A stretch of 64,000 nt of DNA from Massilia mucilaginosa (GCF_011682145.1 NZ_WHJH01000031.1:1-64000); one strand, 5' to 3'; numbered from the stretch's first letter, positions 9,894-19,011 are shown. Numbers and translations: made by a program. Notes: a model not told the origin generated them from the sequence alone.

Positions 9894-11363
9894 TCAGCAG
9901 CCGCAGCCGTAACTGAAGCTGTCGTTGCCGAGCACTTTCCAGGCGCCGTTGATATTGACCAGCATGAGGCGATACCAGCGGTCGTCGGTAATGGTTACAG
10001 CGCCCAGGTCGCCATCCGCCTTGCCTTGCCCTTCCCACACGGCCAGGTCGGCCATGCCGTCGGCGTCGAGATCGAAGTACAAATGCGTTCCGCCAATGAA
10101 GCCGGTACGGGCACGGTCGAGCTTGACCGTGGTTTTGCGGACGGCGGCCGGGCCGGGCGCCAGCGCCAGCGCCAGCGTTGTGTAAAACGCAAACAGGCCG
10201 GCGGTGGGCCTGGCGTCGATTTTTTTCTTGTCCTCAACGTCGCCGCCGGCGCTGCGCCACAGAGCGGCATCGGCGTCGCCAAAGGTGAAGCCGTAGGTCC
10301 AGTCCCAGCACATGGGCGCATCCTCGTCCCAGAAGCGCACGGTCTTGCGCAGCACGCTCGCTTCGCTGTGCAGGCGGCCGTCGCGCATCAACTGCACGCG
10401 TTGTACCGGGCGCACCAGTGCATCGGTGCGGCTGCGCATATCGTAAAGTCCCTGCATATGCACGCTCTCGTCATCGGGCTCGGCGCCGGGCGTGGGCGTC
10501 GAGTCCGTCCGGCGCGCGGCGACCGTTTGCTGGTAGACGATGCCGAAGCGGCCGCTGGCCTGTTCGGCCGACGCGCCCGGCGGCGCAATCTGCGCCTCGC
10601 TGCGGAACAGCGACGGCCCGACCCGGGAAAATTCCAGCGCGTCCACAACAGCGAGCAGGCGGCGTTCGCCAACGCTGTCGCCGGTGTTGTGCAGGGTGCC
10701 CCATAAACCGAGCGCATCGCGCATGTTCACCATGATCTGCTGCGCCCGTTCCGCGCGCGCCTGCAGTGCCTGGCTATCGGTCTTGCCCTGCAAGGCCAGG
10801 CGGCGGGTCTGCTTGCTCATTTGCCCGTGTTGCACGGCCTGGCGCTTGAGGTCGGCCCAGTCCACGTAGGGCGCGGGCCTGGGACCGTGGATTCCCAGCG
10901 CCAGGTCGGCTTTCATCTTCTCCAGCGCCTCGTTGCGCGGATACGGCGTCGGATTCGGACTATCGGGATAGCGCTCGACGAGATTGCGTGCGTACTCTTC
11001 CAGATTGCTCCAGCTCGGTTCAGGCCAGAACACGCGCAGCGCATGGTCGTATGGAAACGGGTCGCTCTCGATACGCCGCACGCCGACCACATCGGCCGGG
11101 ATCACCGGCTTATCGTCAAGAACGCTGCATGCCACATAGCCGTGCCCGGCGTCAGTCTCTACTGCGCAAAAACCGTCCAGCTCGTAAAGGCCGACCAGAT
11201 TGACCATGGTGCCGCGCAGCAGGGCCGCGCCGAACTTGCCGTGGCCCGGTTGCGAGCGCGCGCGCACATCGTCAGCGTTGACCCAGCGCTGCAATGGCGC
11301 GGCGGGCAAAGCTTGGGCGCCCCCCGCCAGCAGCAAGATGCCCAGCAGGGCGAGTGTGCGCAT
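9894..11363 (-). CDS. Exported protein, SH3-like N-terminus and calcium-loop C-terminus
   Basis: This 489-residue protein has a signal peptide (LALLGILLLAGGAQA) and an AAGGAG site 6 bp before ATG. Residues about 25-75 look like a bacterial SH3 fold (RWVNADDVRARSQPG ... LRGTMVNLVG ... GYVACSVL). The middle is helical and unassigned. Near 435-460 there is a DLDADGMADLAVWEGQGK stretch, a DxDxDGxxD calcium loop as in FG-GAP/VCBS-type repeats, and the protein ends NINGAWKVLGNDSFSYGCGC. The gene at 11478 is a paralogue with the same order of segments. Function unknown; an envelope or secreted role is inferred from the leader only. Confidence 0.85.
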   Translation of the reverse strand: MRTLALLGILLLAGGAQALPAAPLQRWVNADDVRARSQPGHGKFGAALLRGTMVNLVGLYELDGFCAVETDAGHGYVACSVLDDKPVIPADVVGVRRIESDPFPYDHALRVFWPEPSWSNLEEYARNLVERYPDSPNPTPYPRNEALEKMKADLALGIHGPRPAPYVDWADLKRQAVQHGQMSKQTRRLALQGKTDSQALQARAERAQQIMVNMRDALGLWGTLHNTGDSVGERRLLAVVDALEFSRVGPSLFRSEAQIAPPGASAEQASGRFGIVYQQTVAARRTDSTPTPGAEPDDESVHMQGLYDMRSRTDALVRPVQRVQLMRDGRLHSEASVLRKTVRFWDEDAPMCWDWTYGFTFGDADAALWRSAGGDVEDKKKIDARPTAGLFAFYTTLALALAPGPAAVRKTTVKLDRARTGFIGGTHLYFDLDADGMADLAVWEGQGKADGDLGAVTITDDRWYRLMLVNINGAWKVLGNDSFSYGCGC

Positions 11364-11477
11364 GAGCGCTCCTTATTCAATGATGTGCCGGACCCGACAG
11401 CGGAGGACGGCGTCTTTACAGCATCATTGTAATTGCTTTTGGTTAATTATAGGTGGCAAAGGGAAAACCACCGCCTT

Positions 11478-12914
11478 TCAGCAGCCGTAGCTGAAATAGT
11501 CGCTGCCGAGTACTTTCCAGGCGCCATTGATATTGACCAGCACCAGCCGGTACCAGCGGTCGTCGGTGGCGGTGGTGGGCCGCACGATATCGCCCGGCCC
11601 CTTGCCCTCCCCTTCCCACACGGCCAGGTCGGCAATGCCGTCGGCGTTCAGGTCGTAGTAGAGATGGGTGCCTTTGACAAAACCGGTGCGGGCGCGCTCG
11701 AGCGTCATGCGCGCCTCGCTGACCCTGGCCGGGCCGGGCGCCTGGTCGAGCGTGGTGTAGAAGGCGAACAGGCTGCCGGGCGGCTGGGTGTTCTCTTTCT
11801 TGTTGGCAGCGGCAAGGTGTCCGAAGAAGCGCCACGGGCCGGCATCGGCGGCGCCGTAGGCGAAACCGGGAACCCAGCCCTTGCATTCGGGTGCGTCGGC
11901 ATCGCCCCACAAGGTCTCGGTCTTGCGGATCAGGCTCGGCTGGACGCGCAGGGTGCCGTCGCGATCGAGCTGGACCCGGTGCACGGGGCGCACCAGGGCA
12001 TCGGTACGGTTGAGCATATCGTACAAGCCGGGCGACGCTTCGCCGGGCGACGCGTCGCCCGGGGACTCGTCGTCTTCGCTCACCTGGGCGGGCTTGGGAC
12101 GCGGCTTGACCAGCTGCCGGAACTTGATGCCGAAGCGCCCGCCCGCCTGTTCGGCGCTGCTGGACGGCGGCGCCACCTGGGCTTCGCTGCGGAACAGCGA
12201 CGGCGTCACCGCGCTGAACTCCAGCGCGCCGATCACGCCGGACAGACGGCGCCGGCCGGCCGCGTCGTCGCTGTTGTACAGTTCGTTGGGCGCCAGTCCG
12301 ACTTTCTCGCGCAGGTCGGCGGCCATTTCCCACGCTTGTTTCGCACCGGCTTTGTCCTGCGCGCGCAGGCGCAGCGCCGTGCGTTTGAGCTCGGCCCAGT
12401 CGGCGAACGGCGCGGGTTTGGCGGCGTGCATGCCCAGGGCCAGGTGCGCCTTCATTTTTTCCAGCGCCTCGCTGCGCGGGAACGGCCCCTGTTGCTTGAT
12501 GCGCAGGTTGCGATCCCGGAGCGATTGCGCGTAGCGCTCCAGGTTGCTCCAGTCCGGTTGCAGCCAGAACGCGCGCTCCGGATCCGGTTCTTGCGGACGC
12601 GGCTTTCCCTGCGCATCGACGGCAATGACCGGCGCGCGCATCAGGTAGCGGCAGGCGGTATAGCCGGCCATGCCGTCGGCGGTGCGGATTGCGCAGTAGC
12701 CGACCGCGCTTTCCTCGCGCACCAGGGTGACCACGCTGTTGCGCGGCAGGCGGGCCACGGCGGCGGCGTCGGACTGCGGCCCGGCGCGCAGGATGACGTC
12801 GCCGCCGTCGACCCAGCGCTGCGCCGGTGCGGCGGGCGCGGCCTGGACTATGGGGATCAGCAGGGCCATTCCTGCCAGGGCGATCATGCGCATGCAAGCA
12901 TCCATCGATTTCAA
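11478..12914 (-). CDS. Exported paralogue of the preceding protein, unknown function
   Basis: The layout matches the 489-residue neighbour: leader (MIALAGMALLIPIVQA), SH3-like block (RWVDGGDVILRAGPQ ... GYTACRYL), a shared helical middle (LFRSEAQ, SAEQAGGRFGI, DALVRPVHRVQL), a calcium loop DLNADGIADLAVWEGEGK, and a tail NINGAWKVLGSDYFSYGC. It differs by an inserted run of SPGDA/SPGEA repeats near residue 300. Start choice: a TTG at 12914 has GGAG 6 bp upstream, whereas ATG 12905 and ATG 12893 lack a well-spaced site. An open extension to 13061 looks non-coding. It is divergent from radC. Confidence 0.8.
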   Translation of the reverse strand: MKSMDACMRMIALAGMALLIPIVQAAPAAPAQRWVDGGDVILRAGPQSDAAAVARLPRNSVVTLVREESAVGYCAIRTADGMAGYTACRYLMRAPVIAVDAQGKPRPQEPDPERAFWLQPDWSNLERYAQSLRDRNLRIKQQGPFPRSEALEKMKAHLALGMHAAKPAPFADWAELKRTALRLRAQDKAGAKQAWEMAADLREKVGLAPNELYNSDDAAGRRRLSGVIGALEFSAVTPSLFRSEAQVAPPSSSAEQAGGRFGIKFRQLVKPRPKPAQVSEDDESPGDASPGEASPGLYDMLNRTDALVRPVHRVQLDRDGTLRVQPSLIRKTETLWGDADAPECKGWVPGFAYGAADAGPWRFFGHLAAANKKENTQPPGSLFAFYTTLDQAPGPARVSEARMTLERARTGFVKGTHLYYDLNADGIADLAVWEGEGKGPGDIVRPTTATDDRWYRLVLVNINGAWKVLGSDYFSYGC

Positions 12915-13092
12915 AATGCACTCCAGGTTCCCGCCGATTGTCATGGCGGGATCAGTAAGGCGCGCCTCGGCACGCCGATAATGGGGTGTCGTGCTGCGAT
13001 CCGGCCAGCCGGCTGACAAGCCAATGTCCGCGTTGATCGTCGTTCGCCCGAGGCTCACCATGTTGCAAGTTTAACCTTGAATTGGAGGCGCG

Positions 13093-13767
13093 ATGGGAAT
13101 CAAGGATTGGCCCGAACAGCAGCGTCCGCGCGAGCGGCTCATCAGCGAAGGGGCGTCGGCCTTGTCCGATCCGGAATTGCTGGCCGTATTCCTGCGCGTG
13201 GGCGTGCGCGGCAAAAGCGCGGTCGAACTGGGACACGAGCTGCTGCTGCGCTTCGGGTCGATCAACGGCCTGTTCGGCGCCAGCCTGATCCAGTTGTCGA
13301 CGGTGCACGGCCTGGGGCCGGCCAAGTTCGCGCAACTGCAGGCCGTGATGGAACTGGCCCAGCGCGCCATCGGCGAGCGGCTCGAGAGCGGCGAACTATT
13401 GAACTCGCCGGAAGCGGTGCGCCAATACCTGCGCATGCAACTGGGCCGGCAGCCGCACGAATCCTTCCTGGTGCTGTTCCTGGATGTGAAAAACCGCCTG
13501 ATCGCCTGCGAAGAAATGTTCCGCGGCACCCTGACCCACACCAGCGTGCATCCTCGCGAGGTGGTCAAGGCGGCACTGGCGCGCAACGCGGCCAGTATCT
13601 TGCTGGCGCACAACCACCCATCCGGGACGCCCGACCCCAGCGAGGCCGACCTGCTGCTGACCCGTTCGCTGGTACAAGCCCTGGCGCTGATCGATGTGCG
13701 CGTGCTCGATCACTTTGTTGTCGCCGGTCCGCATGTGCACTCGTTCGCCGAGCACGGACAGATGTAA
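13093..13767 (+). CDS. radC: RadC family JAB/JAMM-domain protein
   Basis: The 224-residue protein has a helix-hairpin-helix region at the N-terminus (LSDPELLAVFLRVG and GLGPAKFAQLQAVMEL). The C-terminal metalloprotease-like JAMM fold carries its motif complete: HTSVHPREV, then AHNHPSGTPDPSEAD with the HxH and distal Asp. RadC was once linked to DNA repair in E. coli, but that phenotype was reassigned and the real role is uncertain. Length and start are typical. GGAGG precedes the ATG. Confidence 0.95.
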   Translation: MGIKDWPEQQRPRERLISEGASALSDPELLAVFLRVGVRGKSAVELGHELLLRFGSINGLFGASLIQLSTVHGLGPAKFAQLQAVMELAQRAIGERLESGELLNSPEAVRQYLRMQLGRQPHESFLVLFLDVKNRLIACEEMFRGTLTHTSVHPREVVKAALARNAASILLAHNHPSGTPDPSEADLLLTRSLVQALALIDVRVLDHFVVAGPHVHSFAEHGQM

Positions 13768-13857
13768 ACAGGGTGGCCGTCGCCCTGCACGGATTTGCCG
13801 GCGCCCCATATTGTTAAATTTATTCGATAACAAGACACAATTGTTTTTCACAAGTCG

Positions 13858-13887
13858 TTGATTTAACTTCGCTTTTCACGCTATACT
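13858..13887 (+). promoter_or_regulatory. Probable sigma-70 promoter of rpmB-rpmG
   Basis: TTGATT at 13858-13863 and TATACT at 13882-13887 are 18 bp apart and point at rpmB, whose ATG lies 40 bp downstream. An AAGGAG site precedes that ATG. Confidence 0.55.
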
Positions 13888-13926
13888 CTTGTTTTTCCAA
13901 TTTTGGATATATTCAAGGAGTGCGCT

Positions 13927-14163
13927 ATGGCACGTGTTTGCCAAGTAACTGGCAAGGGCCCGATGGTTGGTAACAACGTCTCCCACGCTAACAACAAAAC
14001 GAAGCGTCGTTTTTTGCCTAACCTGCAAAATCGTCGTATTTTTGTGGAATCGGAAAACCGCTGGGTCTCCCTGCGCCTGTCCAACGCCGGTCTGCGCGTA
14101 ATCGACAAAGTCGGCATCGATGCCGTGCTGGTCGACATGCGTGCCCGTGGCGAAAAAGTTTAA
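13927..14163 (+). CDS. rpmB: 50S ribosomal protein L28
   Basis: This 78-residue L28 is recognisable from [20 protein letters not shown] and [12 protein letters not shown]. The real start is the ATG at 13927 after AAGGAG. The frame is open 8 codons upstream but those are not part of the protein. The gene is followed 13 bp later by rpmG, the standard bacterial arrangement. Only one Cys is present, so there is no zinc knuckle. Confidence 0.97.
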   Translation: MARVCQVTGKGPMVGNNVSHANNKTKRRFLPNLQNRRIFVESENRWVSLRLSNAGLRVIDKVGIDAVLVDMRARGEKV

Positions 14164-14176
14164 TTAGGGAGCTATC

Positions 14177-14344
14177 ATGGCAAAAACTGGCCGCGACAAA
14201 ATCAAGCTGGAATCGACCGCAGGTACGGGTCACTTCTACACCACCGATAAAAACAAGCGCACGATGCCTGCTAAAATGGAGATCATGAAGTTCGATCCTA
14301 AAGCACGCAAGCACGTGATGTACAAAGAAACCAAGATCAAGTAA
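14177..14344 (+). CDS. rpmG: 50S ribosomal protein L33
   Basis: The 55-codon gene reads [20 protein letters not shown] and continues with [20 protein letters not shown] and an [13 protein letters not shown] end, which is L33. It contains no cysteines, so it is the zinc-independent (C-minus) form. TAGGGAG lies just upstream of the ATG. It is co-transcribed with rpmB and ends at a strong hairpin terminator. Confidence 0.97.
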   Translation: MAKTGRDKIKLESTAGTGHFYTTDKNKRTMPAKMEIMKFDPKARKHVMYKETKIK

Positions 14345-14369
14345 TCCGCGATCCCGATTTCAGTACCAG

Positions 14370-14402
14370 AAGAGCCGCCACGCAAGTGCGCGGCTCTTTT
14401 GT
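14370..14402 (+). terminator. Rho-independent terminator of rpmB-rpmG
   Basis: AAGAGCCGC at 14370-14378 pairs with GCGGCTCTT at 14390-14398, followed by TTTTG. The descending arm plus T-run and the following bases (GGCTCTTTTGTTTCGTCC) are repeated in tandem once (14391-14426). This looks like a recent 18-bp duplication. Confidence 0.85.
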
Positions 14403-14439
14403 TTCGTCCGGCTCTTTTGTTTCGTCCGGCTTTTTTGCT

Positions 14440-14940
14440 TTATGTGGCGCCGCGTAGCGCGTCGATCCGTGCGCGCAGGCTGGCCACCAGGCCGTCGGCG
14501 GCGTCGTCGATATAGTCGAGGACCAGTTCGAAACCATCGATATCGCCGCCGTACGGATCGGGCACCACGTCCGAGTCCGAGCGGGTGGCGAACTGCATCA
14601 GCAGGCCGATTTTATGGTGGTACTGCGGCGGGCAGGCGCTTTTGAGCATGGCGATGTTCTGGCGGTCCATGCCATAGATATGGTCGAAGTTCTCGAAATC
14701 GGCCAGGGTGATCTGGCGCGCGCGCTGGGCGCTCAGGTCGATGCCGCGGCGGGCGGCGTGATCGCTCGAACGCGGGTCGGGCGCATGGCCGATCCGGTAA
14801 TTCGAGGTGGCGGCCGAATCGATCAGCAGGAACGGGTCCAGGCCGGCCGCGCTGGCGCGGCTGCGGAACACGCCCTCGGCGGTGGGCGAGCGGCAGTAAT
14901 TGGCCATGCAGACGAACAGGATGGCGATTTTCTTGGTCAT
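14440..14940 (-). CDS. Low molecular weight protein-tyrosine phosphatase
   Basis: This 166-residue cytosolic phosphatase has the N-terminal P-loop C11-M-A-N-Y-C-R17-S-P, matching the CX5R(S/T) signature with C11 as nucleophile. The C-terminal VPDPYGGD segment supplies the general-acid Asp. The DHAARRGIDLSAQRARQI segment and the MDRQN motif are also typical. The length is normal. It converges on rpmG. No tyrosine kinase or capsule gene is near, so it is probably a stand-alone housekeeping member rather than a Wzb-type exopolysaccharide regulator. Confidence 0.93.
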   Translation of the reverse strand: MTKKIAILFVCMANYCRSPTAEGVFRSRASAAGLDPFLLIDSAATSNYRIGHAPDPRSSDHAARRGIDLSAQRARQITLADFENFDHIYGMDRQNIAMLKSACPPQYHHKIGLLMQFATRSDSDVVPDPYGGDIDGFELVLDYIDDAADGLVASLRARIDALRGAT

Positions 14941-14960
14941 GATGAATCCGTTAAGGTAAA

Positions 14961-14994
14961 AAAGCCGTCATCCCTGCGCGGGAATGACGGCTTT
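14961..14994 (-). terminator. Terminator after the desaturase, REP-like stem
   Basis: AAAGCCGTCAT (14961-14971) pairs with ATGACGGCTTT (14984-14994). On the minus strand the hairpin is followed by T residues, which suits the desaturase ending at 15024. The stem sequence (CGTCATCCC...GGGAATGACG) belongs to the same family as the palindromes at 21.1 kb and 61.9 kb. Confidence 0.75.
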
Positions 14995-15023
14995 CATATG
15001 AAAAGCTGAGAAAACGTCGTCGG

Positions 15024-16235
15024 CTATGCGTAGCTGCGCAGGCGCATTGAGAATTCCTGCAGCGACTTGATGCCGGACGCTTCGGCGCGGGCGCACCAGT
15101 CCTGCAACTGCTGCAGCAACTGGTCGCGCGTGAAGTGCGAGCGTTCCCAGATCGCGCCCAGCTCCACGCGCATCTGGTGCATCGTTTCCAGCGCTTTGCT
15201 GTGCTGGAACAACTCGATCAATTGCTGCTTCTGCGGATCTTCCAGCTTGCCCGGCTCGCGCTGCAACAGCTTGCGCGACGATTTCAGGAAACGCTTTTCC
15301 AGCTCGGCCTTGTGCTTCAGATGCTCGAATTCGTCATGCCAGGCCTGCTTGACCGATTTGGCGTATTTCGCCATCACGTCATAGCGGTTGGCGATCACCG
15401 ACTGCAAGGTCTCCAGGTCGGCCACCGTCTTGCCCGGTTCAAACACCGGCTTCGGCGCCACTTTCTTGACCTTGGCCAGGCCCAGGGTTTCCAGCACGCG
15501 GATATAGAACCAGCCAATATCGAATTCGTACCATTTCGACGACAGCTTGGCCGAGGTGGCAAAGGTGTGGTGATTGTTATGCAGCTCTTCGCCGCCGATC
15601 AGAATGCCGAACGGGATGATGTTGGTGGCCGCGTCCGAGCAATCGTAATTGCGATAGCCCCAATAATGGCCGATGCCGTTGATGATGCCGGCCGCGGTAA
15701 TCGGAATCCATGCCATCTGGATCGCCCAGATGGTCACGCCAATCACGCCGAACAGGGCAAAATTGATGACCAGCAGCGCTGCGACGCCCTGCCAGCTGTA
15801 ACGGGTATACACATGACGCTCGATCCAGTCGGTCGGCGTGCCGTGTCCGTACTTTTCCATCGTTTCGAGGTTTTTCGACTCGGCGCGATACAGCTCGGCG
15901 CCTTCGAACAAGACTTTGCGGATGCCGCGCGTGACCGGGCTGTGCGGATCTTCGGCGGTATCGCATTTGGCGTGGTGCTTGCGGTGGATCGCGGCCCATT
16001 CCTTGGTTACCTGGCCGGTGGTGAGCCACAGCCAGAAACGGAAGAAGTGACTTGGAATCGCATGCAGGTCCAGCGCGCGGTGCGCCTGGTGGCGGTGTAA
16101 ATAGATGGTGACGCTGGCAATCGTGATATGCGTGACGATCAGCGTGTAAATCACGACTTCCCAGCCGGACAGGCCAATCAAACCCGTCGACATAAAATCG
16201 AGCACAGCATTCATGGTGGTGCTAAACAAATTCAT
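15024..16235 (-). CDS. Membrane fatty-acid (acyl-CoA type) desaturase
   Basis: This 403-residue integral membrane di-iron desaturase probably introduces a delta-9 double bond into acyl chains and so adjusts membrane fluidity. The three histidine boxes are present: HRHQAH at 47-52, HRKHH at 84-88, and a third, ELHNNHHTF, near residue 200. Hydrophobic pairs flank the boxes. A C-terminal helical extension of about 140 residues is rich in Lys/Gln/Leu and has no known domain. I chose ATG 16235 (MNLFSTTMNAVLDF) because GGAG lies 5 bp upstream; the frame is open 22 codons further. Confidence 0.9.
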   Translation of the reverse strand: MNLFSTTMNAVLDFMSTGLIGLSGWEVVIYTLIVTHITIASVTIYLHRHQAHRALDLHAIPSHFFRFWLWLTTGQVTKEWAAIHRKHHAKCDTAEDPHSPVTRGIRKVLFEGAELYRAESKNLETMEKYGHGTPTDWIERHVYTRYSWQGVAALLVINFALFGVIGVTIWAIQMAWIPITAAGIINGIGHYWGYRNYDCSDAATNIIPFGILIGGEELHNNHHTFATSAKLSSKWYEFDIGWFYIRVLETLGLAKVKKVAPKPVFEPGKTVADLETLQSVIANRYDVMAKYAKSVKQAWHDEFEHLKHKAELEKRFLKSSRKLLQREPGKLEDPQKQQLIELFQHSKALETMHQMRVELGAIWERSHFTRDQLLQQLQDWCARAEASGIKSLQEFSMRLRSYA

Positions 16236-16346
16236 TCCCGCTCCAAATTGGTAGACGTTGGTATCTCGACCATGCCACATGGCAACGTTCGAGTGAGCCA
16301 TTTTACGACGATACCGTACCGCACGGTACGATTGTCACCAATGATT

Positions 16347-17663
16347 TCAACTTGGCCGAGAAATTCCAGCAAGCACGGCCACCATCTGGGCGTCCAGCGC
16401 GCGAGTGTCGCGCGAAGGAGACGCCAGCGTGATCTGGCCCGACTGCACCAGGGCGTAAATCTTCTTGTTGACTTCGGAAATCACGCCACCACGGCCGTTT
16501 TCCGGGTCGCTGATCCAGAAGCCCACTTCCAGGTCGAAGCCGTCGACGCCGAACTTGGAGAGCGAGACTCCCGGCGCCGGATCGGCCAGCACCCGCTCGA
16601 CCCCGTGCGGCTGCTGTTCGAGCAGGGGCATGATCACCGCCAGGTCGCTGTCGTAGGCCACGCTGAGGGTGGTCGCCACCCGGATCGAGCGGTGCGACAA
16701 GGATTGATTCTGCACCGGGCCGGAGATGAGCATTTCGTTCGGCAATACGGTTTCCACCCCATCGAGCCCTTGCAGGATAGTGTAGCGGGTATTGATATGG
16801 GTCACCTTGCCGGTGTATTTGTCGACCGAGATCATGTCGCCGATGGCCAGGCTGCGTTCGAGCAAGATGACGAAGCCCGACACATAGTTACTGGCGATTT
16901 TCTGCATACCCAGGCCGAGGCCGACGCCGAGCGCGCCGCCGAACACCGACAGCACGGTCAGGTCGATGCCGACCAGGGTCAGACTGCCGAGCACCGCAAT
17001 AATGATCAGCACCGCGCGGCTCATGCGTCCGATCACGGCGCGCGAGGAAGTGTGAATGCCCTGCACGCCCATCAGGCGCTCTTCCAGCGCGGCGCCGACC
17101 CACAGCGCCAGCATCAAGAGGATCACGACCGAGACGATGGCCTGCAAAATCGAGGCCAGCGACACCCTGTTCTTGCCGAACGGCAGCTCGGTATCGTCGA
17201 GGAATTTGAACACATCCGGCCAGAGCCCGGCGATGTACAAGGCCACGGCCAGCCAGACCAGCATGGCGAAGATTTTCTCGAAAGTAAGAATGGCGGCGCC
17301 GACCGGACCGTGGCGCGCGAACACGCGCCGCATCAGGTAGAACGCCAGGCGGATCACCGCCAGCGAGGCGAACAGCGGCAGCGCCAGGCGCAGCAGGTGC
17401 ACATTGTAGCGTTCCGCCACGAACAGCAATTTGGCGATGGCGAGAAACCCGACCACCGCCAGCGGACTTAGCACGTAGGAAAAACTTTCCACGCCTATCT
17501 GCACCACCCCGCTTCCGGAGCGGCCGCGCAGCCAGGCGCGCCGGATCGCGTAGCCGAGCCCCCATCCAAGTACGATACACACCGCAATGGCCCCAGCCTG
17601 GTACAGGAAGCTGGGTTTGTCGAAATCGTCGATCAGGTCGGACAGCACGTTCGATAAGGGCAT
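16347..17663 (-). CDS. MscS-family mechanosensitive channel with extra N-terminal helices
   Basis: In this 438-residue inner-membrane protein about five hydrophobic helices (residues 20-260) precede the conserved MscS pore helix and beta domain (ALGVGLGLGMQKIASNYVSGF, then ERSLAIGDMISVDKYTGKV and LPNEMLISGPVQN). Members of this class open under membrane tension or osmotic downshock and release solutes. It is longer than E. coli MscS (286 residues) and lacks the large periplasmic domain of MscK. It stands just downstream of rsmB in the same direction (13 bp), so it may be co-transcribed. Confidence 0.92.
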   Translation of the reverse strand: MPLSNVLSDLIDDFDKPSFLYQAGAIAVCIVLGWGLGYAIRRAWLRGRSGSGVVQIGVESFSYVLSPLAVVGFLAIAKLLFVAERYNVHLLRLALPLFASLAVIRLAFYLMRRVFARHGPVGAAILTFEKIFAMLVWLAVALYIAGLWPDVFKFLDDTELPFGKNRVSLASILQAIVSVVILLMLALWVGAALEERLMGVQGIHTSSRAVIGRMSRAVLIIIAVLGSLTLVGIDLTVLSVFGGALGVGLGLGMQKIASNYVSGFVILLERSLAIGDMISVDKYTGKVTHINTRYTILQGLDGVETVLPNEMLISGPVQNQSLSHRSIRVATTLSVAYDSDLAVIMPLLEQQPHGVERVLADPAPGVSLSKFGVDGFDLEVGFWISDPENGRGGVISEVNKKIYALVQSGQITLASPSRDTRALDAQMVAVLAGISRPS

Positions 17664-17676
17664 GGGCTAGTCGGTG

Positions 17677-18999
17677 TTATTCGTCGGCGTCGGCGTCGGC
17701 GTCGGCTTCGTCAGCCGGCTTGTCTTTCGGTGGCTTCGGGGCCATTGGCTTGCGTTCCAGTACGGCGGCGAAGAAGCCGTCGGTATGGTGCTTGTGCGGC
17801 AACAGCTTGAGGTAGTCGCCCATCTCCAGGTCGATCTTTTGCTCAGCGAGCACTTTGCTCATCGGCACCAGATCGAACTCCGGATGCGCGGCCAGGAATT
17901 GCTCGACGATAAAGTCGTTCTCTTCGTCCAGCAGGCTGCACGTTGCGTACACCAGGCGTCCGCCGCCCTTGAGCAGGCGCGCCGCGCCGTCCAGGATCGA
18001 GGCTTGCTTTTCCTGCATTTCGGCGACGGCTTCGACTTTCTGGCGCCATTTCACGTCCGGATTGCGGCGCAGGGTACCCAGGCCCGAGCATGGGGCGTCG
18101 ACCAGCACGCGGTCGATCTTGCCGGCCAGGCGCTTGATCTTGGCATCGCGTTCGTGCGCGATCTGGACCGGATGCACGTTCGACAGGCCGCTGCGCGCCA
18201 GGCGCGGCTTGAGCTTGGCGAGGCGCTTTTCCGAGATATCGAAAGCGTACAGACGGCCCGTGTTGCGCATCAGCGCGCCCAGTGCCAGGGTCTTGCCGCC
18301 CGCGCCGGCGCAGAAATCGACCACCATCTCGCCGCGCTTGGCGCCGACGATCTGGCTCAATACCTGGCTGCCCTCGTCCTGCACCTCGATCGCGCCGCTC
18401 TTGAACAGCGGCAGGTTTTGCAGGGTCGGCTTCTTGAGCACGCGCAGGCCGAGCGGTGCGTACGGCATCGGCATCGCCTCGATCGGCGCTTCGGCCAGGC
18501 CGGCGACGACGTCATCGCGCGTGGCCTTGATCGAATTGACGCGCAGGTCGAGCGGCGCCGGCTGGTTCAGGGCGTGCGCCAGGGCCAAGGTTTCGGCTTC
18601 GCCGTACTGGGCCACGAACTTGTCGAACAGCCACTTCGGCAGGTTCGAGCGCATTTGCGGCGGCATCAGGTTACGGTCGATCTGGGCGATACGGTTGAGG
18701 AATTCGGTTTCTTCTTCGGTCAGGCCGCCCAGCGAATCGACGCCCACCGCTTCGGCCAGGCCGAGGATGGTCAGGCGGCGCATGGTCGGGCTGGAGGTCG
18801 CTTCGGCGAAGTCGGTGAAGAACGATTTGTTGCGCAGGATGGCGTAAATGCCTTCCGCCACGGCGCCGCGCTCGCGCGAGCCCAGGCGTGGGTGGTCTTT
18901 GAAGTAGCGCGACAGGGTGGTGTCGGCAGGCGCCGAAAAACGCAAGATCTCGCGCAATACTTCTTCTGTATTGGCGAGAATCGCTGGTGGCAATCTCAT
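17677..18999 (-). CDS. rsmB: RsmB-like 16S rRNA (cytosine-C5) methyltransferase
   Basis: This SAM-dependent RNA m5C methyltransferase of the NOL1/NOP2/Sun family has 440 residues. The SAM site is DFCAGAGGKTLALGA, motif IV is DAPCSGLGTLRRNPD with the catalytic Cys, and motif VI is YATCSLLDEEN with the second Cys. The N-terminal NusB-like helical part is present but divergent, so a related RsmF/YebU-like target cannot be fully excluded. The last residues are a DADADADADE tail encoded by a GTCGGC repeat. AAGGA precedes the ATG. It lies 12 bp after purN. Confidence 0.85.
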   Translation of the reverse strand: MRLPPAILANTEEVLREILRFSAPADTTLSRYFKDHPRLGSRERGAVAEGIYAILRNKSFFTDFAEATSSPTMRRLTILGLAEAVGVDSLGGLTEEETEFLNRIAQIDRNLMPPQMRSNLPKWLFDKFVAQYGEAETLALAHALNQPAPLDLRVNSIKATRDDVVAGLAEAPIEAMPMPYAPLGLRVLKKPTLQNLPLFKSGAIEVQDEGSQVLSQIVGAKRGEMVVDFCAGAGGKTLALGALMRNTGRLYAFDISEKRLAKLKPRLARSGLSNVHPVQIAHERDAKIKRLAGKIDRVLVDAPCSGLGTLRRNPDVKWRQKVEAVAEMQEKQASILDGAARLLKGGGRLVYATCSLLDEENDFIVEQFLAAHPEFDLVPMSKVLAEQKIDLEMGDYLKLLPHKHHTDGFFAAVLERKPMAPKPPKDKPADEADADADADE

Positions 19000-19011
19000 G
19001 GTATTCCTTGG

